Assembly (NCBI GenBank): GCA_963971405.1
Contig: OZ020484.1
Span: forward strand, 28,914,770-28,978,769
From: Psococerastis gibbosa
Taxonomy: Eukaryota > Arthropoda > Insecta > Psocodea > Psocidae
DNA length: 64,000 nt
Reading direction: 5' to 3'
The translations under genes were made by a program, and so were the position numbers. The notes beneath the pieces were generated by a model that was not told the origin of the DNA, made no database searches, and saw nothing but the letters and a program-made list of their open reading frames with translations. Of this stretch, positions 49,481 through 57,360 are shown in pieces (position 1 is the stretch's first letter; each line of letters begins with the position of its first letter).

Positions 49481-50172
49481 TGTCGTTTACGTAAATGAAG
49501 ACGTAAAGTAATAGTTTCTCCTCGGAAATTAACCGTCTCGTTGTCTTGATCGACAATGTCTAACGTTAGACTTGTAAGTACATTCGTATTTATAGCATGG
49601 TAGATGATTGTATTTGGTGCTTCAACAATCCGATAGCCAGGTGGTACATTAGGATAAAATTCATGAACGGCATGTGATGGTCTACCATTCAAATATGATC
49701 CACTTGTAATATTACAATTAATTCGAATTGCATTGACTTTGGATATTTTAATGCTATGTGGTGATTCATATCTTTCCCCAGGGAAAAATGTCATCACATC
49801 ATAACCAAAGCCTAGCAGGTATCCTAGTTCTTCATTTACTTCAATTTCAAAGTCTTCATGTATTATCATAACTTCCGAATGTAGGGTGTTCCGATTTGCG
49901 CGTATCCGTATGATTTCAGAACCCCACACTTGATTAATATACTTGACTACATCTAACAATTCGTAGGATCCAGTTGGTATTTCAATTATTCTAGTCTTCG
50001 GAGGAATTGAATTGTTTACAATTTTAACGACACCATTTGAGAGATTAGGAATTGAATTGTATGTTTCGAGGTCAAGCAAGCCGATTTCCCATGCACCCTC
50101 AAGTACAATCGGTGGGAAGTAGTTGCTACTTAGCAATGAGTCGTTACCGCTCAATGTCAATGCTAGCGACAT
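49477..50172 (-). CDS. Probable penton/minor capsid protein
   Basis: The first ATG of the frame is at 50172, giving 231 residues beginning MSLALTLSGND; an upstream TTG codon extends the open frame only. The protein shows blocks typical of a conserved Polinton structural protein: YNSIPNLS, IPTGSYELLDVVKYI, the ELGYLLGF turn, INCNITSGSYLNG, HAVHEFYPNVPPGYRIVE and a C-terminal FRGETITLRLHLRK. It is beta-rich throughout. I infer the single-jelly-roll minor capsid (penton) from size, beta content and position between protease and major capsid. It could instead be another virion protein. A 67-bp copy of its 5' end (50678-50744) lies in the tandem duplication. Confidence 0.7.
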   Translation of the reverse strand: MSLALTLSGNDSLLSSNYFPPIVLEGAWEIGLLDLETYNSIPNLSNGVVKIVNNSIPPKTRIIEIPTGSYELLDVVKYINQVWGSEIIRIRANRNTLHSEVMIIHEDFEIEVNEELGYLLGFGYDVMTFFPGERYESPHSIKISKVNAIRINCNITSGSYLNGRPSHAVHEFYPNVPPGYRIVEAPNTIIYHAINTNVLTSLTLDIVDQDNETVNFRGETITLRLHLRKRQ

Positions 50173-50200
50173 AATGCAATAAATCAAACATATTCATAAC

Positions 50201-50581
50201 TTATATAACTTTTAATAGTATGGAAAATGGATCTTTCATGTAGAGAAATTTTAAACATAACTGCCCACAATTTGATGTTGAATAGGTTTGATACGATTGA
50301 TGGTTGTAGTATATTGTACAGTTGTGGAAATATTGTTTCAATTCCAATGGTGGTTGTAAGTCCCCGAAGCTATCGAAGTATATAACTCGGTTTCTAATCT
50401 TGCGGTAAGCAACCCAATGTGTACCAGGTCCTATAGCATCATCTAAATTAATTATTCCAGCTTCATTATGTTTCCATGGTATGCGAGGCAATGCATTTCG
50501 CATGAACACACCACGAAAATGAGGAACGTTAGCGGTGAATTTTGTAAGTTCCACATTAGTCATTGGACGGTTCCGAGGCAT
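50201..50581 (-). CDS. Adenain-like cysteine protease, promoter-distal copy
   Basis: 126 residues, of the adenovirus maturation protease family (peptidase C5). The order fits adenain: GTHWVAYRK with H55, YFDSFGD with D70, Q98 for the oxyanion hole and SNCGQLCLKFL with nucleophile C105; Q98 to C105 is seven residues, as in adenain. It would process capsid and core precursors. The protein is identical to that at 50758-51138 because the gene lies in a perfect 557-bp tandem duplication. Its upstream flank contains a truncated tail of the core-protein gene rather than the whole gene. It is short compared with adenain (about 200 residues), as is usual in Polintons. Confidence 0.85.
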   Translation of the reverse strand: MPRNRPMTNVELTKFTANVPHFRGVFMRNALPRIPWKHNEAGIINLDDAIGPGTHWVAYRKIRNRVIYFDSFGDLQPPLELKQYFHNCTIYYNHQSYQTYSTSNCGQLCLKFLYMKDPFSILLKVI

Positions 50582-50757
50582 GCAACTTAGTTTTTTGAAT
50601 AAGGATGCAAGTAGAGTCCACTCCCTTTCTTATGTGGCGCTAAATACAAGCCTTTCCCAATAGCTATAGATTCCATAAGTTGCTACTTAGCAATGAGTCG
50701 TTACCGCTCAATGTCAATGCTAGCGACATAATGCAATAAATCAAACATATTCATAAC

Positions 50758-51138
50758 TTATATAACTTTTAATAGTATGGAAAATGGATCTTTCATGTAG
50801 AGAAATTTTAAACATAACTGCCCACAATTTGATGTTGAATAGGTTTGATACGATTGATGGTTGTAGTATATTGTACAGTTGTGGAAATATTGTTTCAATT
50901 CCAATGGTGGTTGTAAGTCCCCGAAGCTATCGAAGTATATAACTCGGTTTCTAATCTTGCGGTAAGCAACCCAATGTGTACCAGGTCCTATAGCATCATC
51001 TAAATTAATTATTCCAGCTTCATTATGTTTCCATGGTATGCGAGGCAATGCATTTCGCATGAACACACCACGAAAATGAGGAACGTTAGCGGTGAATTTT
51101 GTAAGTTCCACATTAGTCATTGGACGGTTCCGAGGCAT
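50758..51138 (-). CDS. Adenain-like cysteine protease, promoter-proximal copy
   Basis: Same 126-residue protein with catalytic H55, D70, Q98 and C105. Its start codon lies 5 bp after the stop of the PLA2/core gene, which is likely the ancestral arrangement. Downstream it is followed by a 67-bp truncated start of the minor capsid gene, then the second unit. Both copies are open and identical, so either may be used. Confidence 0.85.
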   Translation of the reverse strand: MPRNRPMTNVELTKFTANVPHFRGVFMRNALPRIPWKHNEAGIINLDDAIGPGTHWVAYRKIRNRVIYFDSFGDLQPPLELKQYFHNCTIYYNHQSYQTYSTSNCGQLCLKFLYMKDPFSILLKVI

Positions 51139-51143
51139 GCAAC

Positions 51144-51869
51144 TTAGTTTTTTGAATAAGGATGCAAGTAGAGTCCACTCCCTTTCTTATGTGGCGCTAA
51201 ATACAAGCCTTTCCCAATAGCTATAGATTCCATAGTTTGATTATGACGTTTCATTTCTTCATACTTTTTCTGTGCACTATGGACTTTATTAACAGCTGAT
51301 GTAATTCCTGCAGCACCGCCAGAGAGAGCGCCTAGTGCAGAAAGCCCCACAAATATCGGGATAAGTGGTAATATACCACCTGTCTTGGCAATAGGTATGA
51401 TTCGGGGAAGTTTCACCTTATTTCCCTTTGATTTCTTCACAGATTTATAAGCAATCTTGATTGTATCCGCCACAGTGGGTGGTTTTGCAAGCTTTATCGC
51501 TTTCTTCGCTGAAGTCAATAGTGATCTGAAGGATACTTTCCGCTTCAGCCCAAATCCCAGCTTTCGTTTAACTTTCATTGCAGCTGTCACACCTAAAGCG
51601 ACAATTTTTTCCCCTATAGATGAATCTTTTGCCTTAACACGTTGCCACGCTTGATCTGCTAATTTTATATCCGCTACGTGTCGATTAGTTATATCTGATG
51701 ACTGCGAATAAGCTATATCGTGTTCACGGCAAGCTTGATCAAGTTTGTTTCTCCCTCGATCTCCTCGAATTAATCGTTTTTCTAACTTGGTGCCTGGTCC
51801 GCAGAATTGATAGCCGGGGATATGTGCTTCAAATGGTAACTTATTAATTATGCTGTTCACCATAGACAT
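51144..51869 (-). CDS. Phospholipase A2 / virion core fusion protein
   Basis: I take the ATG at 51869 (MSMVNSI), giving 241 residues; a second ATG lies two codons later and the frame is open further upstream into the ATPase promoter. Residues 20-60 form a parvovirus-type PLA2 motif: calcium loop CGPGT, then ACREHDIAY with the H50-D51 dyad. A very basic middle part (about 80-150) fits DNA binding. A glycine/alanine-rich hydrophobic stretch (about 163-192, starting GGILPLIPIF) and the C-terminal repeats GLYLAP and GLYLHPY resemble core/membrane-active proteins of adintoviruses. Likely roles are genome packing and endosome escape in a virion. It heads the minus-strand structural block and shares a short divergent promoter with the ATPase. 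Confidence 0.8.
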   Translation of the reverse strand: MSMVNSIINKLPFEAHIPGYQFCGPGTKLEKRLIRGDRGRNKLDQACREHDIAYSQSSDITNRHVADIKLADQAWQRVKAKDSSIGEKIVALGVTAAMKVKRKLGFGLKRKVSFRSLLTSAKKAIKLAKPPTVADTIKIAYKSVKKSKGNKVKLPRIIPIAKTGGILPLIPIFVGLSALGALSGGAAGITSAVNKVHSAQKKYEEMKRHNQTMESIAIGKGLYLAPHKKGSGLYLHPYSKN

Positions 51870-51935
51870 TCTCAAATGTGAATGAGTAAAATACATATAT
51901 ACAGTGGTATTTATAACTTTTTTATCAGTCATATA
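51870..51935. promoter_or_regulatory. Divergent intergenic region between core protein and ATPase
   Basis: If the starts at 51869 (minus) and 51936 (plus) are correct, 66 bp separate the two genes. The stretch is AT-rich with CATATATAC and TATTTATAAC, which could serve as TATA-type elements in either direction. No transcript evidence. Confidence 0.35.
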
Positions 51936-52631
51936 ATGAAGCTCGTACCACAGAGACACAAGTTCAGTGTGATTCTAAGTCAAGAAGATGAAGATGTACG
52001 GAATAATAGAAAGCATGGACCTTTACTCCCCGGATCGATTCGTGGTGCAATCTGCGGCCCATCAGGTTGTGGTAAAACAAGCCTACTATGCAGTATGGTA
52101 TATCATCCGTTTGGGCTACGATTTGAAAATGTATACTTATTCTGCAAAACATTGTTTCAACATAAATACCAGCAGCTTGAGACAAATGTAAATTCTATTC
52201 GTGGGATGACTTTTACGGGGTCAAGCGATTCGGTTACACCACTCTCTGACATCAAACCTAACTCTGTGCTAATATTCGACGATGTTTCATGTGAATCACA
52301 AACGGAAATTCGAAATGTCTACTGTATGGGTCGTCATAAAGGGATTGATTGCTTCTATCTCACTCAGACCTATACCTCTATTCCAAAACATTTGTTGCGA
52401 GACAATTTGAATTTTATCGTGCTATTCAAACAGGATTTACTTAATATAAAGAATGTGTATAGAGACCATGTTGCGGGGGATATGGATTTAGCGACATTCA
52501 TGAAACTCTGCGCCGAAGCATGGAAAGAGTCACATGCATTCCTAGTTATTGCAAAAGATTTTGGATTAAACGATGGACGATATCGGCAGGGATTCGATCA
52601 CTACTTCAAAGATATAAATAACTCTGCTTAA
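51936..52631 (+). CDS. A32-like genome-packaging ATPase (FtsK/HerA type)
   Basis: The ATG at 51936 gives 231 residues starting MKLVPQRHKF; an in-frame ATG at 51882 would add 18 residues that overlap the divergent promoter. Walker A is GPSGCGKTS (about residues 41-49 from this start) and Walker B is SVLIFDDV (about 110-117), followed by a polar FYLTQTY sensor-like block. This is the DNA-packaging ATPase shared by Polintons, virophages and large DNA viruses, which drives genome entry into the preformed shell. It is followed after 47 bp by the DUF8207 gene, and all motifs are intact. Confidence 0.92.
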   Translation: MKLVPQRHKFSVILSQEDEDVRNNRKHGPLLPGSIRGAICGPSGCGKTSLLCSMVYHPFGLRFENVYLFCKTLFQHKYQQLETNVNSIRGMTFTGSSDSVTPLSDIKPNSVLIFDDVSCESQTEIRNVYCMGRHKGIDCFYLTQTYTSIPKHLLRDNLNFIVLFKQDLLNIKNVYRDHVAGDMDLATFMKLCAEAWKESHAFLVIAKDFGLNDGRYRQGFDHYFKDINNSA

Positions 52632-52678
52632 CACTCAACTCATCATTATTCATTCAACTGTGACTCGGTGAGGTAGAT

Positions 52679-53377
52679 ATGGATACTAAAGTTATCAAGA
52701 ATATTGTCAACATACGCAAAGCTCTGCAGCAAAAGTACCTTAATCTTAAACGTGATCTACACAATGAGGCTGCTCAGCAAGAGCGAAAGTTAAAACCGGT
52801 CTCGAAACCACTACAAGAATTAATTGAGTTGAACAAACAGACAGCACCAGAAAAAACAATAAATAAACCCGGAGTTAGCAAATATTTAGACTTATTTATA
52901 CCTGATCATTATAATAGGAAAACCATTGATACATACTATGGACTAACACGAAGTAATGAAGGTATATTTAGGCTGGGTTCATACCCTGTACATTTCAATG
53001 ATGAAGATGATTCAATCACAATCGAAGATAAAACATGGCAAGGTACATTGGGCTTATATGAATTATTAACCTTGAACAAGCCTGAAAACTATACTCCGGA
53101 AGATTTACAAGCTTATAAAGATATGCTGGAAAGAACTGGAGCTCATTTAACCACTAGTGGTCGTCTGAGGGGCAGTCAACGTTATAAATATCAAAAGATT
53201 ATTAAACAGCTATTTGGGATAAAATCTGGTGGTGAATACCGGTATTGGAACGATCCAAATGAACTGGTAGAACGATTACGCTTACTTAATGCATCACATG
53301 CTGCAGGACATACAAGTCATCAAAACGAAATCATTGATATTATAAGCGAATTGCGAGAAGCAAATATTATTCAATGA
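52679..53377 (+). CDS. DUF8207-type Polinton protein
   Basis: 232 residues. The first 40 are charged and probably a coiled coil. The conserved block runs through YYGL (86-89), the IFRLGSYPV strand, GTLGLYELLT (122-131), YTPEDLQAY (138-146), AHL and a basic stretch KYQKIIKQLFG, which I recognise as the DUF8207 pattern common in arthropod Polinton proteins. The C-terminus carries AGHTSHQNEIIDIISELRE. No enzyme motif is visible and the function is not known. It lies between ATPase and integrase and overlaps the integrase start by ATGA, pointing to coupled expression. Confidence 0.75.
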   Translation: MDTKVIKNIVNIRKALQQKYLNLKRDLHNEAAQQERKLKPVSKPLQELIELNKQTAPEKTINKPGVSKYLDLFIPDHYNRKTIDTYYGLTRSNEGIFRLGSYPVHFNDEDDSITIEDKTWQGTLGLYELLTLNKPENYTPEDLQAYKDMLERTGAHLTTSGRLRGSQRYKYQKIIKQLFGIKSGGEYRYWNDPNELVERLRLLNASHAAGHTSHQNEIIDIISELREANIIQ

Positions 53378-54288
53378 AGCAAGCTTTGGTTGATGAAATT
53401 CATCGGCCTGCTCGACGGAATTATCCTCGACGTCATGTGACTCTTAAAGGAATGCATGATTTATGGCAAGCAGATCTAGTGGAAATGATTCCATATTCAA
53501 GGATTAATAAAGGATATAAATATATTCTAACAGTGATAAATGCATTCACAAAATTCGGTTATGCAGAAGCAGTAAAAACTAAATCTATGAAAAATGTTAC
53601 TGAAGCTTTCATAAAAATTCTCAATAGAGCTCCACAAGCTCCTGCTCACCTCCAGTCAGATATGGGACTAGAATTTTTCAACATGCGAATGAAAAGTCTT
53701 CTAAAACAATATAGCATTAATCATTATGCTACGTATTCTACACTGAAAGCTTCAATTATTGAACGCTGGAATCGCACTCTGAAAAATCGAATGTGGAAGG
53801 AATTCAGCTTGCAGGGAAATTATAAGTGGTTGCATTTACTACCTCGTCTAGTGCAACAATATAACACTACCAAGCATAGGACAATTAACATGTGTCCTGC
53901 TGATGTGCGAGAAGAACATGAAGCAAAATTATTATCCATGTATAATGCTGTTGATGTGAAAGGTACTATCAAACAGAAATTTCAAGAGGGTGATCCTGTC
54001 AGAATCAGCAAGCAAAAAGCCTTATTTGAGAAGGGTTACCAACCGAACTGGTCTACAGAAGTATTTCGCGTGCGTCTAGTACAACCTACTCGACCTACCA
54101 CCTATCTCCTTGAGGCTATGGATGGCGAACCCATCTTGGGCTCATGGTATATGGAAGAGTTGCAGAAAACCAAGCATCCAGATGTATATTTGGTGGAGAA
54201 AGTTTTGAAAAAGTCAAAGGATAAATTATATGTGAAATGGCTTGGTTTCCCGAAACCTACATGGATTAATAAAACTGATATTTTATAA
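53374..54288 (+). CDS. Retroviral-type integrase with chromodomain
   Basis: 304 residues. Catalytic triad: D34 in LWQADLVEM, D96 in LQSDMGLEF and E130 in KASIIERWNRTLK, with 33 residues between the second Asp and Glu. That spacing and these motif sequences are what I remember from other Polinton integrases. After the catalytic core comes an SH3-like GDPVRIS segment (about 206 onward) and a C-terminal chromodomain ending VKWLGFPKPTWI, which may guide insertion to marked chromatin. The usual N-terminal HHCC zinc knuckle is absent. All catalytic residues are present, and the intact 6-bp target duplication is the product expected of such an enzyme. Start ATG overlaps the previous stop by 4 bp. 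Confidence 0.93.
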   Translation: MKQALVDEIHRPARRNYPRRHVTLKGMHDLWQADLVEMIPYSRINKGYKYILTVINAFTKFGYAEAVKTKSMKNVTEAFIKILNRAPQAPAHLQSDMGLEFFNMRMKSLLKQYSINHYATYSTLKASIIERWNRTLKNRMWKEFSLQGNYKWLHLLPRLVQQYNTTKHRTINMCPADVREEHEAKLLSMYNAVDVKGTIKQKFQEGDPVRISKQKALFEKGYQPNWSTEVFRVRLVQPTRPTTYLLEAMDGEPILGSWYMEELQKTKHPDVYLVEKVLKKSKDKLYVKWLGFPKPTWINKTDIL

Positions 54289-54295
54289 ATATAAC

Positions 54296-54301
54296 TTTAT
54301 T
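54296..54301 (-). terminator. AATAAA polyadenylation signal for the minus-strand 167-residue ORF
   Basis: AATAAA on the minus strand begins directly after the TAA stop at 54302. The convergent integrase stop is only 13 bp away, so the two transcripts probably overlap at their 3' ends. Confidence 0.45.
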
Positions 54302-54799
54302 TTAATCAACCTCATCATGATCAATGAAACAATAGACATCTTGAAACCATTTCTGTAGTTTCTTCAAATTTATCAACGCGCAGTTTCCCGTGTGAATGCA
54401 TTGTTTAGCTTCTACAGGTGGTAACTTCTGAAAACTTGCCAGAACCACAGAGTCCAAGTCATATACAACACGTTCTAGTATTCCTGCAAGCCATACTTGC
54501 TTCTCTCCTCCTTTAGTAGCAATTCTAGTATACTGATTAGCAAACTCAAGTAAAATGTTCTTTAGCCAAATGTAGTTCACGTTCCCCTCTTCCCAACGAA
54601 GTTTATGGAGATTATTTGTGCTCCATGTGTTGCTGCTTTTTACTTGAGCTGTAAGATTGGCGAATGGAAAGGGTGGACGGAAAAACCAATGCTCATACTG
54701 GTCATCGTATGCAGGGCCCATAGCCAATTCTTTGATGATGAAATTGTTTCCATTATCTTTGAAACCTTGAAACTCAACTATTCCCAGCGGTTTCATCAT
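54302..54799 (-). CDS. Polinton right-end protein of unknown function (165 residues)
   Basis: The first ATG in frame is at 54799, with another one codon later. The protein has VEFQGFKDN, NNFIIKELA, a WFFRPPFPF block, then WSTNNLHKLRWEEG, and later KGGEKQVWL. I have a memory of similar FIVKELA / PPFPF / W-x-x-x-N-x-H-x-[IL]-x-W proteins repeatedly found with Polinton-like elements in arthropods. The FQGF and KELA opening recalls exonuclease-like folds, but I see no clear acidic catalytic set, so no function is given. It overlaps the start of its frame with the end of the 233-residue ORF by about 26 bp. Confidence 0.6.
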   Translation of the reverse strand: MMKPLGIVEFQGFKDNGNNFIIKELAMGPAYDDQYEHWFFRPPFPFANLTAQVKSSNTWSTNNLHKLRWEEGNVNYIWLKNILLEFANQYTRIATKGGEKQVWLAGILERVVYDLDSVVLASFQKLPPVEAKQCIHTGNCALINLKKLQKWFQDVYCFIDHDEVD

Positions 54800-55475
54800 G
54801 TTCAACAGTCTGGTTCATACTGACTTGAGGTCGCTCCAACCAGTGCTTAAGTATCACAGAGCACAATTCATTTTCATAGATGGTTATAATTTCTAAATAT
54901 ATACGATTTGATTGATTTCGATACTTCTTCGACACTAGTTTACAACGAACATCCTCGATAGTTGCTACTATTGGAGTTGGTGATTGCACAAACTGTAAAA
55001 AAGCTTCCATTGAAACGTCATCTGTTTCCAAGTCCATGTATACGTCTTTCAAGATATTTTTTAAGTGGAAGTTAGCCTGCATCTTCTTCTCCTCCAACTC
55101 ACAGCATACAATATGAAGAATAGCTTTCAATGCTTGTATGTTCTCAATATTTACTCTAGATAGCTTAATGTGTGATGATGGAGACTTCATTTCCAATTCA
55201 TTATCATTCGTTAACATCATCGTCAGGTTTGATTTGATGAAATTAGGTGTCCATAGTATATTTCCGTTGTAGCACACTGTTTTCTTACGGAGATATAATC
55301 GAAATAATGGTAATGTTGCACACCAGAACTCCCATTCAATCATATTGAATGCAATTTCCTGATCTTTATCAACAACTACGACGTATACTTCGAATTCTGA
55401 TGTTTTGAATTGTAATCCAACAATAACACTTTGTCCATCACGAAGCGGATAATATGTGGTAAAGACACCCTTCAT
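54774..55475 (-). CDS. Unrecognised 233-residue ORF spanning the right inverted-repeat edge
   Basis: Starts at an ATG (MKGVFTTYYPLRDGQ). No domain recognised. It is strand-rich at the start (VIVGLQFKTSEFEVYVVVVD), aromatic in the middle and has a C-terminal acidic tail. Its first ~15 codons are inside the right inverted repeat and are mirrored at 43727-43771 in the left one, so the gene straddles the repeat edge. It overlaps the next minus-strand ORF by about 26 bp, suggesting joint expression. Length and freedom from stops in AT-rich DNA argue that it is real. Confidence 0.6.
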   Translation of the reverse strand: MKGVFTTYYPLRDGQSVIVGLQFKTSEFEVYVVVVDKDQEIAFNMIEWEFWCATLPLFRLYLRKKTVCYNGNILWTPNFIKSNLTMMLTNDNELEMKSPSSHIKLSRVNIENIQALKAILHIVCCELEEKKMQANFHLKNILKDVYMDLETDDVSMEAFLQFVQSPTPIVATIEDVRCKLVSKKYRNQSNRIYLEIITIYENELCSVILKHWLERPQVSMNQTVEHDETAGNS

Positions 55476-55514
55476 TTTCTAACGACCGATTGCAACTGAT
55501 GCAAAAACAAAAAT

Positions 55515-56300
55515 CACTTTAGCTTACAATGGACTGTCGGCGAGGGGAAGGTGTTTGTACGGTGCGGAGGGGGGGGGGGGGGGGTAAGCACCATTTGTAA
55601 AATCACTTAGCTTACAATGGACCACCTGGTGTGATGGGTGTACTGAGTTATATGCACCTGGTGATTCACAACAGGTTTGAACCTGCACTCTGTTTACCAA
55701 ATCAATACTTCCCTTCAACCTAAGTGTTGGATAGATCTACGAAAACAAAAATCACTTTAGCTTACAATGGACTGTCAGCGAGGGGTAGATTTATTAATGG
55801 CTTGTTTGTCTGAACCATTAGATGGCTGTACAGAGTATATGCACCTGGTGATTCACAACAGGTTTGAACCTGCACCCTGTTATTTGTTTACCAAATCAAT
55901 ACTTCCCTTCAACCTAAGTGTTGGATAGATTTACGAAAACAAAAATCACTTTAGCTTACAATGGACTGTCAGCGAGGGGTAGATTTATTAATGGCTTGTT
56001 TGTTTGAACCATTAGACGGCTGTACAGAGTTATATGCACCTGGTGATTCACAACAGGTTTGAACCTGCACTCTGTTTACCAAATCAATACTTCCCTTCAA
56101 TATAAGTGTTGGATAGATTTACGAAAACAAAAATCACATTAGCTTACAATGGACTGTCCGCGAGGGGTAGATTTATTAATGTGTTGTTTGTCTGAACCAT
56201 TAGACGGCTGTACAGAGTTATATGCACCTGGTGATTCACAACAGGTTTGAACCTGCACACGGTTAACTATTTACCAAATCAATACTTCCCATAAACCTAT
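55515..56300. repeat. Iterated ~190-bp repeats, right
   Basis: Inverted counterpart of the left array, with four units whose CAGGTTTGAACCTG cores lie near 55672, 55859, 56052 and 56243. An additional outer unit at about 55515-55620 is interrupted by a poly-G tract. The number and order of units differ a little from the left array. Confidence 0.8.
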
Positions 56301-56585
56301 GCTTCGGATAGATTTATTAAAATTAGCTAATGTACTCGTTTAATTATTTGATTTACATCATTTCATAGTCTATGATTATGATAACCCTTCACCGTTCAAG
56401 TACTCGATTATGACTGAAGCAATAGCTTGTTTCTTTCAAACATTAGTTTTTAATACTCATCATCATCTAACTGTAAGCTTAAAACTAGTTATGAAATTAA
56501 TAAAACAAGAACAAAATATATATAGAAATTATTCATATATTTACATTATTTCTGTAGTTTACAATAATAATACATCATGAAATAT

Positions 56586-56891
56586 TCATTCTATGATCTG
56601 TAGGTTGACACTATTTTTTCCCCGATGGCTTGAAACGATAAGATACATCTCAGCTCCTGGAGTAACTTCACTTTGTTGAAAGGCTGGCAGATATTGTTGA
56701 GGCACAAAACATTCCACGACTTCTTTTTCCAATCCTCGCAATATGACTTTTACAGCTGGTCCATATTCTGTTTTTTCGATTTGCACTATTTTCAATATTA
56801 GGTATTTAACTCCAATCACTAGTTTTCGCATTGATATGGTAGGCCCGGCTACTTGGTTGATGGCATTAACTTTATTGAATAGAGATGTCAT
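56586..56891 (-). CDS. OB-fold-like small protein (right inverted-repeat copy)
   Basis: Encodes the same 101 residues as the left copy, on the opposite strand as expected within an inverted repeat. The leader upstream (about 56892-56997) also matches the left one. No stop or frameshift. Identity of the two copies implies recent insertion or gene conversion between the repeats. The single-strand DNA-binding function is an inference from fold-like pattern only. Confidence 0.7.
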   Translation of the reverse strand: MTSLFNKVNAINQVAGPTISMRKLVIGVKYLILKIVQIEKTEYGPAVKVILRGLEKEVVECFVPQQYLPAFQQSEVTPGAEMYLIVSSHRGKNSVNLQIIE

Positions 56892-57040
56892 GTTGTAAGA
56901 TTATACAATTTTACTTATAAAGTGGTATTACTTGAGTCTTGAATGAAGGTTTGGCTTCAACTAAGCTCCTCAACCCAAGGCGATGCCTTTTGTAACGACA
57001 CATTTGGAACATTCTAGATGTACGCTGTACTACGGGGAGG

Positions 57041-57098
57041 GGGGGGGGGGGTGCGTCATAGACCACCCACCTGGTACAGAGATAGATAGACAACGGGG

Positions 57099-57130
<32 letters not shown>

Positions 57131-57232
57131 GGGGAAAAAAAAAAAAAAAAAAAATCAGACCACCCACGAGGGGTAGCATGACGGGGGGTGGGGTAGCTCG
57201 ACGGGGGGTGGGGTAAGCGCCAGAAACCCCCT

Positions 57233-57280
<48 letters not shown>

Positions 57281-57360
57281 GACCACCCACGAGGGGTAGC
57301 ATGACGGGGGGTGGGGTAGCTCGACGGGGGGTGGGGTAAGCGCCAGAAACCCCCTTTCTA
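57041..57360. repeat. Subterminal GACCACCCAC / poly-A repeat block, right
   Basis: Inverted counterpart of the left subterminal block, with poly-A tracts of up to about 39 bases. Homopolymer lengths here are likely unreliable in any assembly. Confidence 0.75.

Larger units (their letters stand above)
50121..51234. repeat. Perfect 557-bp tandem duplication covering the protease gene
   Basis: Units are 50121-50677 and 50678-51234. They contain the C-terminal 30 or so codons of the core protein, the whole protease and the first codons of the minor capsid gene. I saw no mismatch when comparing the two by eye. The junction reads TTCCATA then AGTTGCT, with no shared bases of any length. Confidence 0.9.

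Noticed and set aside
50121..51234. Two protease genes as an ancient paralog pair
   Set aside because: The duplicated block is identical, including truncated neighbours, so it is a recent tandem copy or an artefact.
51870..51959. N-terminal extension of the PLA2/core protein
   Set aside because: The longest open frame begins at a non-ATG codon and would overlap the ATPase start; the ATG at 51869 fits better.
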